From the NCBI GenBank assembly GCA_021325295.1, contig JAJPHM010000018.1, positions 1-64,000 of the forward strand: DNA of 64,000 nucleotides. The letters are read 5' to 3'. Source of the stretch: Nitrososphaeraceae archaeon (GTDB lineage: Archaea > Thermoproteota > Nitrososphaeria > Nitrososphaerales > Nitrososphaeraceae). The notes beneath the pieces were generated by a model. That model did no database searches. It had not been told where the DNA came from and saw nothing but the letters and a program-made list of their open reading frames with translations. Shown here in pieces: positions 17,712-26,101 of the stretch. Every line of letters starts with the position of its first letter. The first letter of the stretch is position 1. A program made the position numbers and the translations under genes.

Positions 17712-19888
17712 TGACATCCAGGATATCTCGTTCGACCCAAATATTCCTTCTGACAGCTATTGTTGCAATCCTAATCTTGCCAACTACTTCACTGCAGTTC
17801 ATGGCTGCTCATGCCGAGAACCCATATGTAGGAGGATATGCAGATCCTGGCACGTCTTATCATATAGACAGGGCTAGCATGTTTACACAATTTAGCGCCA
17901 TAGGTACAGGCCCGGGAAATGATTTACTTTCAGTATTGACTGTAGCAGGGACATCTAATGCTAACGGTGTTAGCGGAGTAAATGGCTTCTTCTACCAATC
18001 TGTAGCGCAATGGGAACATAGTGATGGAAATATATACAATGTTGGTCAAGTTTGGGGACCCTCATGTCTACAGAATCAATGTTCGCCAGAGGAAGTTTGG
18101 CCCTCCAACAATAACCTTAGTCCGAGCCAAGCAATTTGTCTTGAGAGTAATAGCATTAGAGTGGCTGGCAGTATAACATGGATAAATGGAAGAACACAAG
18201 TAAGCTTTGGGCATGAATGTCTAAAGACGGATGGTTCTGTATCTTACCATTCAGTAACATACACCCCAGTAACTTCGCCAGTAGCAGATAACAGTAAATA
18301 TTTTATGGCTGGTACATATGGCCCTTGTACTGATCAATCCTGCAGTCCACAGGTAGCTGCAAAGGTAAAATTCTATCAATTTGCCGTAGAATCTCCTGCG
18401 CCTGTCGCAACGAAGTTTAATGCCCTTCACTCTCAGTTGACCTTCTATGATACGGCAGATGGATTATCTAAGAGATTGGTAGATGTCGAAAGCGAAAAAG
18501 CTAGTTACATAAACCTTGACTCAGAAGCTGGATGGTACATAAGCTCGACTGGAACTGCTAACATAGTAACAGTAGGAGGATCAAATAGTTATCCGAACGT
18601 TCATGTTAATTCTCAAGGAACCGATAATACATTGCCACCAGGCTATGCAAATTGGTATAATGATGGTCAATCTACATGCTCAGGATCTGGCGGAGCATGC
18701 TACAGCGATGGTCAGTTACTCTGGAACGGAAATACTGGAGCAGTTTCAACAATAGGAACTACATCGGATCCACTTGCACCAGCACGCAGCGGATCGTTTG
18801 AAGGTGAAAAGCGTGTAGTCCTTAGTCATGATGGATCAACCATATTTGCATTCTATTACGATACTGGCAACGGCGGGATAGTTGAAAAGACCTCTACGAA
18901 TGGAGGAAGCTCATGGGGCTCTCTCGTGTCTTTGAATACAGGAACATTGGTATCTGACAATAACAGATGGTCAGTCTCCTATACCTCATACCAAGGTACA
19001 CAATACATCTATGTATTCTACTGGATTCAGGGGAATCCCGATACAGGAAATACTCATTTTAAGTTTCTACGAGGAACAGTGAGCTCAGATGGAAAGAGTA
19101 TATCTTGGAGTTCACCAGTTGAACTTGGTTACACGTCTGCAAATACTTCGGCATGCGGAACGGGAGGAGCATGTGCAGCTGTAGTTTCAACGACCGATTC
19201 AAATGGAAATCTTTATGCAGCATTTAGATTCATGCCCGGCGGACAGAGCGACTTTTACTACCAAGTAAAGGTATCGACCGACGGTGGATTCGATTGGTCA
19301 GACTCTATAGGTGGAACAGATACAGGCAATACTGTAAGACCTGTTATGGTGCTTGCCTCTTTAAGTTCAGGAGGTATGCTTTTTGGAGCAGCCTATTATA
19401 ATAACAATATATTTTACTATAGGGTCTACACATCTGGTTCTGGCTGGAGTGGTGTTAACACCCAAACCATCTCTGATTGGACTTCCTCAGAGGACAAACA
19501 ACTTTCGGCCGATACTGACCCTACCACAGGGAATGCCTATGTTGCATACCTTAGTAGAGGAACTTCTGGCACTCTGAAAATTATGGATTTCACAAATACA
19601 GGAGGTTGGAACGGAATTGAGACTGCAGACAGTAGCATGTCAACTCATCAGTTACCTTCTATTGATATAACTGCTGACGGCACGATACATGTCTATACTC
19701 TAGCAGGATCACCTCTTACAGTATACGAAACTGATAAGGCCGCAGGATCTTGGGCACCGCCAGCTACACCTTACGGGACTTCATTTACATCTCCTGACCA
19801 GCTGACTTCAACAATATGGTATCCTAATGGAATATGGCAAGAAGGATCCACTGCCCCCTACAATGTAAGATTCCCATATGGCTATTAA
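17711..19888 (+). CDS. Secreted protein with Asp-box (BNR/sialidase-like) repeats, 725 aa
   Basis: A clear signal peptide (FLLTAIVAILILPTTSL, cleavage likely after HAE/AHA near residue 36) leads to a large beta-rich extracellular protein. Asp-box-like turns (STNGGSSWGS near residue 400, STDGGFDWSD near residue 525) suggest a beta-propeller like sialidase or sortilin folds. Several cysteine pairs in the N-terminal third could be disulfides. There is no C-terminal membrane anchor. Its partner is the preceding membrane-anchored protein (1-nt overlap). Glycosidase activity is not shown; a surface-binding or structural role is equally possible. Confidence 0.8.
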   Translation: MTSRISRSTQIFLLTAIVAILILPTTSLQFMAAHAENPYVGGYADPGTSYHIDRASMFTQFSAIGTGPGNDLLSVLTVAGTSNANGVSGVNGFFYQSVAQWEHSDGNIYNVGQVWGPSCLQNQCSPEEVWPSNNNLSPSQAICLESNSIRVAGSITWINGRTQVSFGHECLKTDGSVSYHSVTYTPVTSPVADNSKYFMAGTYGPCTDQSCSPQVAAKVKFYQFAVESPAPVATKFNALHSQLTFYDTADGLSKRLVDVESEKASYINLDSEAGWYISSTGTANIVTVGGSNSYPNVHVNSQGTDNTLPPGYANWYNDGQSTCSGSGGACYSDGQLLWNGNTGAVSTIGTTSDPLAPARSGSFEGEKRVVLSHDGSTIFAFYYDTGNGGIVEKTSTNGGSSWGSLVSLNTGTLVSDNNRWSVSYTSYQGTQYIYVFYWIQGNPDTGNTHFKFLRGTVSSDGKSISWSSPVELGYTSANTSACGTGGACAAVVSTTDSNGNLYAAFRFMPGGQSDFYYQVKVSTDGGFDWSDSIGGTDTGNTVRPVMVLASLSSGGMLFGAAYYNNNIFYYRVYTSGSGWSGVNTQTISDWTSSEDKQLSADTDPTTGNAYVAYLSRGTSGTLKIMDFTNTGGWNGIETADSSMSTHQLPSIDITADGTIHVYTLAGSPLTVYETDKAAGSWAPPATPYGTSFTSPDQLTSTIWYPNGIWQEGSTAPYNVRFPYGY

Positions 19889-19934
19889 AATCCTCTTCTT
19901 TTTTTATTATTATTTCTATAGTATCATTTAGATT

Positions 19935-21527
19935 CTACTTGTAGCTAATTTTGGATCGCTTGTCAGATATTAACATCAAAAGGATAATTAGAACCATAAC
20001 AGATGCAACTAAGGGAAGTGATGATGAGGAGAATTCAGGCATGGTATATCGTTGTTGAATCATATTGTGAACTGGAACTACTGCAAATAAGACATCAAGA
20101 TGACTAAAATTACTTGGGCTATTGTCTGTCCAGACTACATATACGCGATTTCCAACTATCAATTCTTGAGCAAGATTTGAATTACCAAGATTGTTGCTTA
20201 TATTTAAGGGCTTGACAAGGCTAGTGCCGTTATCATAACTTGTGGTCATTAAAATATCTGCACTTCCATTTGATAAGTCGCTCCATACAACGTTTACAAT
20301 ATTACCCTGTTGCCATGTTGCAATTTGTGCATCGACACTCTCATTACTTAATATTCTAGCTCTATCAAAAGTAGCTCCGTCATCTGTGCTTCTCACGAAG
20401 ATAAGTTGGTTGGATGTAGAATCTCTAGGTCTATGTTCATCCCAAATTAAATAGATATAATTGTGCACAGCATTCATCTGTGGTTTAGATGCAATAAATT
20501 CCGAGCCAGATAGTTTATCAGCATTATAAAATGAACGTCCTTCATCTATACTCCTTCTGAATAGTATCTGATTATTGTTGCTTTGCCAAAGGGCGTATAC
20601 ATCTTTACCGGAGGCAGCAATAGACGGATAACTGCATGGACACGAATTACTTTGATTTTCATCTATACTTAGAATTGTATTATTTCCAAAAGTCTCTCCA
20701 TTGTCTATGCTCTTGGTGAAATATACCATATTTCCACCGGCATCAGACATAGGCTTTGCTAGCCAAACAACAAAGATACTATTGTCCTGCGCGAATATCT
20801 GAGCCGCTCCTGCGCCGCCTACTCCATGGCTCAAGTTAATTGGTTTGCTAAAAGTTGTCCCATTATCTAAGCTACGAGTAAAGAAGAGTTCATTGCAATC
20901 TGGATATGCTCCCTTAATGCATTCTGTCCATATCAAGTAAATCTGGTTGTTAGATATGACGAGCTGTGGGAATTGGGCTAAAATTGTATTGTTTGTAAGC
21001 TTAATTGGTTTGCTAAAAGTGATCCCTCCGTCTGTACTCTTGGTGAAAAGGATGCTAAAATTGCCATAGCTTGCATCTTGCCATGCTACATAAACATCAT
21101 TGCCATTTGCAGCTATATTTGCCAAATCTGACCTTCCACTGTTTGAACTCAGGTTAATGGTCTTTCCAAATGTAGATCCATTATCCTGACTTTTCGCAAA
21201 GGAAATATCGCCATTTCCTACGGACATATCTGTCCAGACCGCGTATAGATTGGCGTCTTCCACTGCAATACGTGGATGAAAAGCAGAAATGATGCTGTTG
21301 CTAAGATTCGTTGATCTGATAGGTGTGGCAGATAGATCTTTGACAGACGCAGAGCTAATTTGGCTGCTACAAGAAAATATAAGTAACCAGAAAATAAGAG
21401 TGGTTAGCAGAATTGAGAGGGAACGGTTTTGAAAGATTGGAATGGTATATCTGTGAAAAATAACCCTCACTAACGTGATCACTTTCACAAGACATATAGC
21501 AATTATTCTATATGATAATATCAACAA
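19935..21527 (-). CDS. Surface propeller protein with seven Asp-box repeats and PEF-CTERM-like tail
   Basis: Exported protein: an N-terminal hydrophobic segment (about 37-55, LLTTLIFWLLIFSC), then a regular array of about seven Asp-box repeats of ~60 residues (SQDNGSTF, STDGGITF, SLDNGTTF, SIDNGETF, SIDEGRSF, STDDGATF, SYDNGTS), which fits a sialidase-like beta-propeller. The C-terminus is tripartite: a PEF motif (MPEFSSSS), a transmembrane helix (LPLVASVMVLIILLMLI) and a basic tail (SDKRSK), the layout of archaeosortase-processed PEF/PEFG-CTERM proteins. No archaeosortase is in this window. The true start may be nearer residue 25-30. Convergent with the preceding gene. Confidence 0.85.
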   Translation of the reverse strand: MLILSYRIIAICLVKVITLVRVIFHRYTIPIFQNRSLSILLTTLIFWLLIFSCSSQISSASVKDLSATPIRSTNLSNSIISAFHPRIAVEDANLYAVWTDMSVGNGDISFAKSQDNGSTFGKTINLSSNSGRSDLANIAANGNDVYVAWQDASYGNFSILFTKSTDGGITFSKPIKLTNNTILAQFPQLVISNNQIYLIWTECIKGAYPDCNELFFTRSLDNGTTFSKPINLSHGVGGAGAAQIFAQDNSIFVVWLAKPMSDAGGNMVYFTKSIDNGETFGNNTILSIDENQSNSCPCSYPSIAASGKDVYALWQSNNNQILFRRSIDEGRSFYNADKLSGSEFIASKPQMNAVHNYIYLIWDEHRPRDSTSNQLIFVRSTDDGATFDRARILSNESVDAQIATWQQGNIVNVVWSDLSNGSADILMTTSYDNGTSLVKPLNISNNLGNSNLAQELIVGNRVYVVWTDNSPSNFSHLDVLFAVVPVHNMIQQRYTMPEFSSSSLPLVASVMVLIILLMLISDKRSKISYK

Positions 21528-21624
21528 TAACTAAAACTATGAAGACTATTATCATAATGGAACGATAGCTACTTGTTAGATACATGGCAGTGCACCATCA
21601 AAATTGGCAGCTTGCCAAGATATG

Positions 21625-21753
21625 GTTTGCCCATCTAGATAATACCTCCATAGGCTGCATAAAAGTCCTTCAGTGTCATGTACTTCAATTATGAGTGTGG
21701 TCTGTTCCAGTTGTAGTCATGTAATAGCTGGGCAATTACATTGTCATCTTCCT
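21625..21753 (-). pseudogene. Degenerate integrase/transposase C-terminal fragment (IS481/IS3-like)
   Basis: Translated on the minus strand, the frame ending at 21753 reads ...LLHDYNWNRPHS, a stop, then LKYMTLKDFYAAYGG. The YNWxRPHSxLxYxTPxDFY pattern is the hallmark end of rve-type integrases of IS3/IS481 elements. An in-frame TAA interrupts HS-LK and nothing upstream remains, since the IS5-like element begins 3 nt away. It is a dead remnant. Confidence 0.7.
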
Positions 21754-21755
21754 AG

Positions 21756-22047
21756 TAAGAGCCTATCCCAAAATTATTGACAAGCTGGTCTCATTTGCAT
21801 GACAGGTACAGATTTAGCTTGCCATCGCCTCCATATCGTGTGTCCATCAAGAAGAGGTACCACACAGAAAGAAGAAGCGACACAAAAGAAGAAGATAGGT
21901 TGTTGAGCGTACCAATTCATGGCATAATCAACAGATTCAGAAAGCTGCTTGTCAGGTATGAAAAGAAGTCGCAGAACTACTTGGCGTTAGTACAGCTGGC
22001 ATGCTGTATTATAGTGTACAGAAGGTTGATTTTGGGATGGGCTCTTA
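21756..22047 (+). mobile_element. IS5-like deletion derivative (MITE-sized), 292 bp
   Basis: Bounded by 18-bp terminal inverted repeats: TAAGAGCCTATCCCAAAA at 21756-21773 and its complement at 22030-22047 with one mismatch. Inside, a plus-strand frame encodes the typical C-terminal end of IS5-group transposases (FRKLLVRYEKKSQNYLALVQ, about 21939-22000), while the catalytic middle is missing. The single mismatch between the repeats falls in GGATAG versus GGATGG, so the expected transposase stop TAG in the right end has become TGG and the frame runs out to 22121. No clear target duplication. It could be moved only by a transposase in trans. Confidence 0.75.
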
Positions 22048-22076
22048 ATTATTGCATGCCTGCTGTTTCCAAATGC

Positions 22077-22906
22077 TCAAAACCTCCTAGCCAGCATAAA
22101 GAAGGCAACCAATATGCTTGAAATCTCACCGAAAGCCAAGATACTTTGCGGAAATTCTGGAGCAGTTACAATTCCGTTTTTATCTATACTCCACTTTATA
22201 TCATACTTTGGTGCTTCGTATGGATAAAAGGCAATTTTTGGATTGTCAATTGTAAAAATAGTGATACGGGTTTGATATACTCCCTTCTCCAAAAGTTCAG
22301 AACTATTGATTGAAATAGTGTCATTATTGGAATTATGAGAAGCTACCTAAGCATCAAAATACGGTTCTTGAGTAGCATTTACTATGGTAACAGGAAGATT
22401 TCCTTGTTGAATATCCAGCACAAGTGGACCATCTTTCGATTGAAACAGATCAGTTAAAATAGTCGTTGTTTTTCCATCGCTTTCAACTCTTGTGATATTT
22501 AGCTCGTACGTAACCCAAACAAATGTTCCGTAATCTTTAGAGTCAAAAAAATCAAAATATAGTTTGATACCTGTAGTATTCAAGTTTTTTGTTTAATGTA
22601 TTAGAACTCATAAACAAATCCATTTCAGAATAATGTCATAGCATATCGCCATGTTGAACTCAGTTTTACCCAGCAATTATAGAGCTATTGCTTTGTTATG
22701 CCATTTATGAGATGGCTTCTAGGAACTAAATAACTGGTTGCATTAAATCTCAGAGCAGCTGTCCTATCTCCAAGTGATGCATGAGGTCCACAAATTTCAC
22801 ATACTTGCCCTAATGCTTTGTGGTCATATGCAGACGAGGCTACAGAGAATGCAGCCATCAGACACAATGCAATAGTGAAACCAACAATTCTTCTAGTTAG
22901 CAGTAT
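22077..22906 (-). pseudogene. Decayed PEF-CTERM surface protein gene
   Basis: Pieces of one exported protein survive in different frames. At 22906 an ATA sits where a start would be, followed by a perfect signal peptide (TRRIVGFTIALCLMAAFSVA) and a short segment ending in a stop at 22685. A second segment from 22583 (YFDFFDSKDYGTFVWVTYEL) ends at an amber codon (22347-22349), after which the same frame continues to 22077 and ends with APEFPQSI, a hydrophobic helix (SSILVAFFML) and ARRF, a PEF-CTERM-like sorting tail. A run of six T (22585-22590) marks a likely frameshift. Start loss, frameshift and nonsense together indicate a pseudogene next to mobile-element debris. Confidence 0.65.
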
Positions 22907-23397
22907 CTCAAAATAGGTGCTTTGAGCCTAAAATATCTATTCTCAACTGAGTGAGTTGTTCATCTTTATCCAGCATGGGTCCTTGTCATTCAATATCCAT
23001 TTGAACCCTTCTTTCCTTCCTTCCATCGTCCATGGAGGGGGGATAAATGTCAACCTGTAAGAAAAGCAACTTGACTGAAAAATCCGTTATACTGATTCAA
23101 AGCAGTAAAGGAGATAGATTATGCAGGCGTGAAGTTTAAGGTTCAAGCTATCGTGGAGTGCATTATTTTTTGAATTTTTGATAGTCTAGGAACTTAATGA
23201 GGAATATTCAACAGAAGCGCTTCTGGAGCCGAAAAGATAATACTGTATAATTACGCTTGGTTAATCGAAAATTCAAATTCGTTGAATTCAAAGTTAAAGA
23301 GAATGAATGTTTATTAACATAGTAGAATCTATAGTAGAAAGTTTCAGTAATATCTCTTCATATATCTTAAATATTGCAGGAACCAAAGTTTGAGAAA
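22907..23397. other. AT-rich intergenic region of about 490 nt
   Basis: No supported gene. The left end carries a minus-strand TATA-like element (AGATATTTTAGGC, about 22927-22938) that probably belonged to the decayed surface-protein gene. The right end carries ATATCTTAAATATT (about 23360-23373), placed 25-30 nt before the ATG at 23398. The middle is unexplained AT-rich sequence with short homopurine runs. Confidence 0.5.
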
Positions 23398-23736
23398 ATG
23401 GTTGAAGTTAATTGTAAAAGTTCAACCAAAAAAGCAGATGCCTTGAGAGTGGTGAGTATTCAACGTTTGAAATCTGAGAATGCTATTCCAAGCCTTTGTG
23501 AAAACTTTCATGGTAACATTAACTGGGATGTAGCAAAACGATTCCTGTATATTCTGTACGTGGAAGGAAAAATGAAAAAGACAAATTTGGCAATGAAAAT
23601 GGGTGTTAACTATGACACTTGTATGAGGTATATCTTGTGGACCAAAGAAATTGGTTGGGTTGAAGAGGAGAATAGGTTGGTTGTCCTTTCTGATATTGGA
23701 TTGTTCCTGTGTTCCCGAATTTTCAAAAGCTTATAG
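23398..23736 (+). CDS. Small helix-turn-helix-like protein
   Basis: 112 residues from the ATG at 23398, chosen because a TATA box lies just upstream (a TTG at 23374 would lie within the promoter). The C-terminal two thirds look like a winged helix (INWDVAKRFLYILYVEGKMKKTNLA then MGVNYDTCMRYILWTKEIGWV and a short wing VVLSDIG). It stands alone next to the accessory segment. Regulator function is inferred. Confidence 0.6.
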   Translation: MVEVNCKSSTKKADALRVVSIQRLKSENAIPSLCENFHGNINWDVAKRFLYILYVEGKMKKTNLAMKMGVNYDTCMRYILWTKEIGWVEEENRLVVLSDIGLFLCSRIFKSL

Positions 23737-23767
23737 TTCTAGAAGAAAAATCCAGAGTTTCATGAAT

Positions 23768-23995
23768 TCATGATCTGCGCAATGTAGATTTGCGGTACAG
23801 TTCCTCTTGCCCTCTTCTTACGAGGATAATTCTGCTTGCAGGTATCACACTGAGATTTTCTGACACTTTAATAAATTCTGGCAGCGGCAACTCGATTATA
23901 TTTTCAAAGTCTCTGTAGCTTATATAATAAAGGCATGGGTTGTCAGCATACAGCGCCCTGCTGAAAATTTCCTCAAGCTTGCCTTTTCTTGCCAA
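23768..23995 (-). CDS. UPF0248/DUF504 family protein (MJ1316-like)
   Basis: A 75-aa protein with the UPF0248 layout: N-terminal helix (KLEEIFSRALY), YYISYRDFENIIELPLPEF, and the conserved IPASRIILVRRG. The family resembles the MJ1316 RNA cyclic-group end-recognition domain, so an RNA-repair role is possible but unproven. The start is TTG. It lies between a small HTH gene and leuD, with no clear operon. Confidence 0.7.
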   Translation of the reverse strand: MARKGKLEEIFSRALYADNPCLYYISYRDFENIIELPLPEFIKVSENLSVIPASRIILVRRGQEELYRKSTLRRS

Positions 23996-24062
23996 CGAGC
24001 ATCGATTCTAATTCTAATTATTCTGTTGTTTATTCTATAACCGATTGTCGCTGGCTTTTATT

Positions 24063-24569
24063 CTATTCTTCGTGCTTGTAATTCAGCAATCCGCCAGCTT
24101 CTATTATTTTTGCAACAAGTTCAGGGAACGGCTTCATGGGATACGACTCGCTTTTTGTCAGGTTGGTTATTTCGTTTCGCTCGAGGTCTATTTCCAGCTC
24201 GTCGCCATCAGATATCCTGGTCACAGCAGATTTTTCAACTTCTATCGGGAGGAGATATCCGCCGTCCACAGCATTTCTATAAAAAATTCTTGCAAACGAA
24301 GTAGCAAGGATCGCCCGTATACCTGTCTGCGAAAGGGCAATTGGAGCATGCTCTCTGCTAGAGCCGCAGCCAAAGTTGCTGCCAACTACTAGAAAGTCTC
24401 CCTTCGACACTTTTTGGGCAAATTTTGGATCGAGCCCTTCCATCGCATGTTTGGCCAGTTCTGCATGATCGTGTATCTTCAAGTAGGGTCCTGGTATTAT
24501 TACGTCGGTGTCTATATTGTCCCTGTCGTATTTGTGAACTCGGCCCTTTAGTTTCTCTTTGGATTTCAA
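24063..24569 (-). CDS. leuD: 3-isopropylmalate dehydratase small subunit
   Basis: Swivel-domain subunit of the leucine-pathway isomerase (2-isopropylmalate to 3-isopropylmalate). It shows DNIDTDVIIPGPYL, the GSNFGCGSSREHAP signature and ARIFYRNAVDGGYLLP. Length 168 aa matches. It overlaps leuC by 4 nt. Some archaeal paralogues act in other pathways (homoaconitase, citramalate route); sequence alone does not settle the substrate. Confidence 0.92.
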   Translation of the reverse strand: MKSKEKLKGRVHKYDRDNIDTDVIIPGPYLKIHDHAELAKHAMEGLDPKFAQKVSKGDFLVVGSNFGCGSSREHAPIALSQTGIRAILATSFARIFYRNAVDGGYLLPIEVEKSAVTRISDGDELEIDLERNEITNLTKSESYPMKPFPELVAKIIEAGGLLNYKHEE

Positions 24570-25843
24570 TTTGCCTTTGCATCCCTCGGATCAGTTATCT
24601 TGCCTGCCACAGCAGAGGCAGCAACTACTATGGGCGACGCCAGATAGGTCTGCGATTCCACATGCCCCATCCTTCCAGGAAAGTTCCTGTTTGTGGTGCT
24701 GATGCACACTTCACCTTTTGCCAGAACACCCATGTGGGCGCCGCAGCATGCTCCACAGGTGGGAGGTCCAACAACAGCTCCGGCTTCCATAAAGATATTG
24801 ATAAGACCTTCCTTCATTGCCTTCATGTAAATAGACTGCGCAGCCGGGAGTACCTCTGTGCGCACTTTGACTTTTCTTCCCTTGAGGAACCTGGCCGCCT
24901 GGCGCAGGTCTTCGATCTTGGCCCCGGTGCAGGAACCGATGTAGGCTTTGTCGATCTCTGTGCCGGCAAGCTCGCGGGCAGCTGCAATGTTTCCCGGAGA
25001 AAATGGCTTGGCCACAATTGGCTCAAGCCTGTTTATTTCGTAAGTAAATACTTCTGAATATGCCGCGTCCTGGTCTCCCATAACAGGCGTGTATGCTGCA
25101 TCAGTTCTTTCTGCAAGGTAGTTGTAGGTAGTCTCGTCCGGCTCTATGATGCCATTCTTGGCACCTGCCTCCGTAGTCATATTTGTGAGCGTGAGCCTTT
25201 CCTCCATAGAGAGGGATTTTGTTACACTTCCCGTAAACTGCATGGCCTTGTAGTTTGCACCATCTGTCCCGATATCACCTATGATTTTCAGTATAATGTC
25301 TTTGGCCATGACATAATCTGGCTTTGTGCCTTCCAGCCTGAACAGCATAGTCTCAGGCACCCTGAACCATATCTTGCCATTCATCAACACGTATGCCACG
25401 TCTGTATGGCCAAGGCCTGCTGCAAATGCACCCATCGCGCCGGTGGTGTTTGTATGCGAGTCGCCGCCGACGTAGACTTCGCCAGGAAGCACCATGGCCT
25501 CCTCATGGGATAGCGTATGACATATCCCATACTGACCCATTCCATACTTGAAATGTCTTGTTATGCCGTATTTTTTGGTAAAGTTTGAAAGCGTGATTAC
25601 ATTTTCCGCAGAGACTCTGTCTGCTGCGGGAACAAAGTGATCTTCGGTAACCCAGACCCTGTCAGGATTCCAGATGCGCTCTAGCCTCTTGCCTTTTTTC
25701 TCCCATTCGCTAAACACCTTGATAACCCCTGGGCCTGAAACGTCGTGCATCATGACCTTGTCAACCTTGGCAAATATCACATCTCCGGGAGAGACTGATG
25801 TCTTGGCAGATGCCCGGGCAAGTATCTTTTCAGTTATAGTCAT
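24566..25843 (-). CDS. leuC: 3-isopropylmalate dehydratase large subunit
   Basis: Aconitase-superfamily catalytic subunit with a 4Fe-4S cluster. Cluster ligands are visible in IGSCTGAK and PPTCGACCGAHMG; substrate motifs include GGDSHTNTTGAMGAF. The start is the ATG at 25843 (MTITEKILARASAK), which matches the family; an upstream frame to 26038 reads as non-coding. 425 aa is typical of archaeal LeuC. Forms a LeuCD dehydratase with the overlapping leuD. Confidence 0.93.
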   Translation of the reverse strand: MTITEKILARASAKTSVSPGDVIFAKVDKVMMHDVSGPGVIKVFSEWEKKGKRLERIWNPDRVWVTEDHFVPAADRVSAENVITLSNFTKKYGITRHFKYGMGQYGICHTLSHEEAMVLPGEVYVGGDSHTNTTGAMGAFAAGLGHTDVAYVLMNGKIWFRVPETMLFRLEGTKPDYVMAKDIILKIIGDIGTDGANYKAMQFTGSVTKSLSMEERLTLTNMTTEAGAKNGIIEPDETTYNYLAERTDAAYTPVMGDQDAAYSEVFTYEINRLEPIVAKPFSPGNIAAARELAGTEIDKAYIGSCTGAKIEDLRQAARFLKGRKVKVRTEVLPAAQSIYMKAMKEGLINIFMEAGAVVGPPTCGACCGAHMGVLAKGEVCISTTNRNFPGRMGHVESQTYLASPIVVAASAVAGKITDPRDAKAN

Positions 25844-26101
25844 TCCCAAAATAGAATCAGCTCGCTCTCTTGTTCTTGATTGTTTGCAGATTGGCAGATT
25901 AAAACCTTTAGCAAATGAGCTGTTCCTGAAGGGAGGCAATGTAAAGGACGCCAAGGAAAGAAAGGGATGGATGGATGAAGCAAGAGGCAAATCGGCAAGA
26001 AAGTAAAGCAAGAAATCATCAAAGGTGGATAGATACACATCCTGCTACCCGCACATCAATGGCAGAAAACCAAAAAAATGACTCTACATTAACCACCGGG
26101 T

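Noticed and set aside
22347-22349. In-frame amber as pyrrolysine or read-through
   Set aside because: The same gene also has a lost start and a frameshift, and no pyrrolysine genes or methylamine methyltransferases are seen; decay is simpler.
24425-25057. 210-aa plus-strand frame opposite leuC/leuD
   Set aside because: Lies wholly antisense to strongly supported LeuC/LeuD and encodes no recognisable protein.
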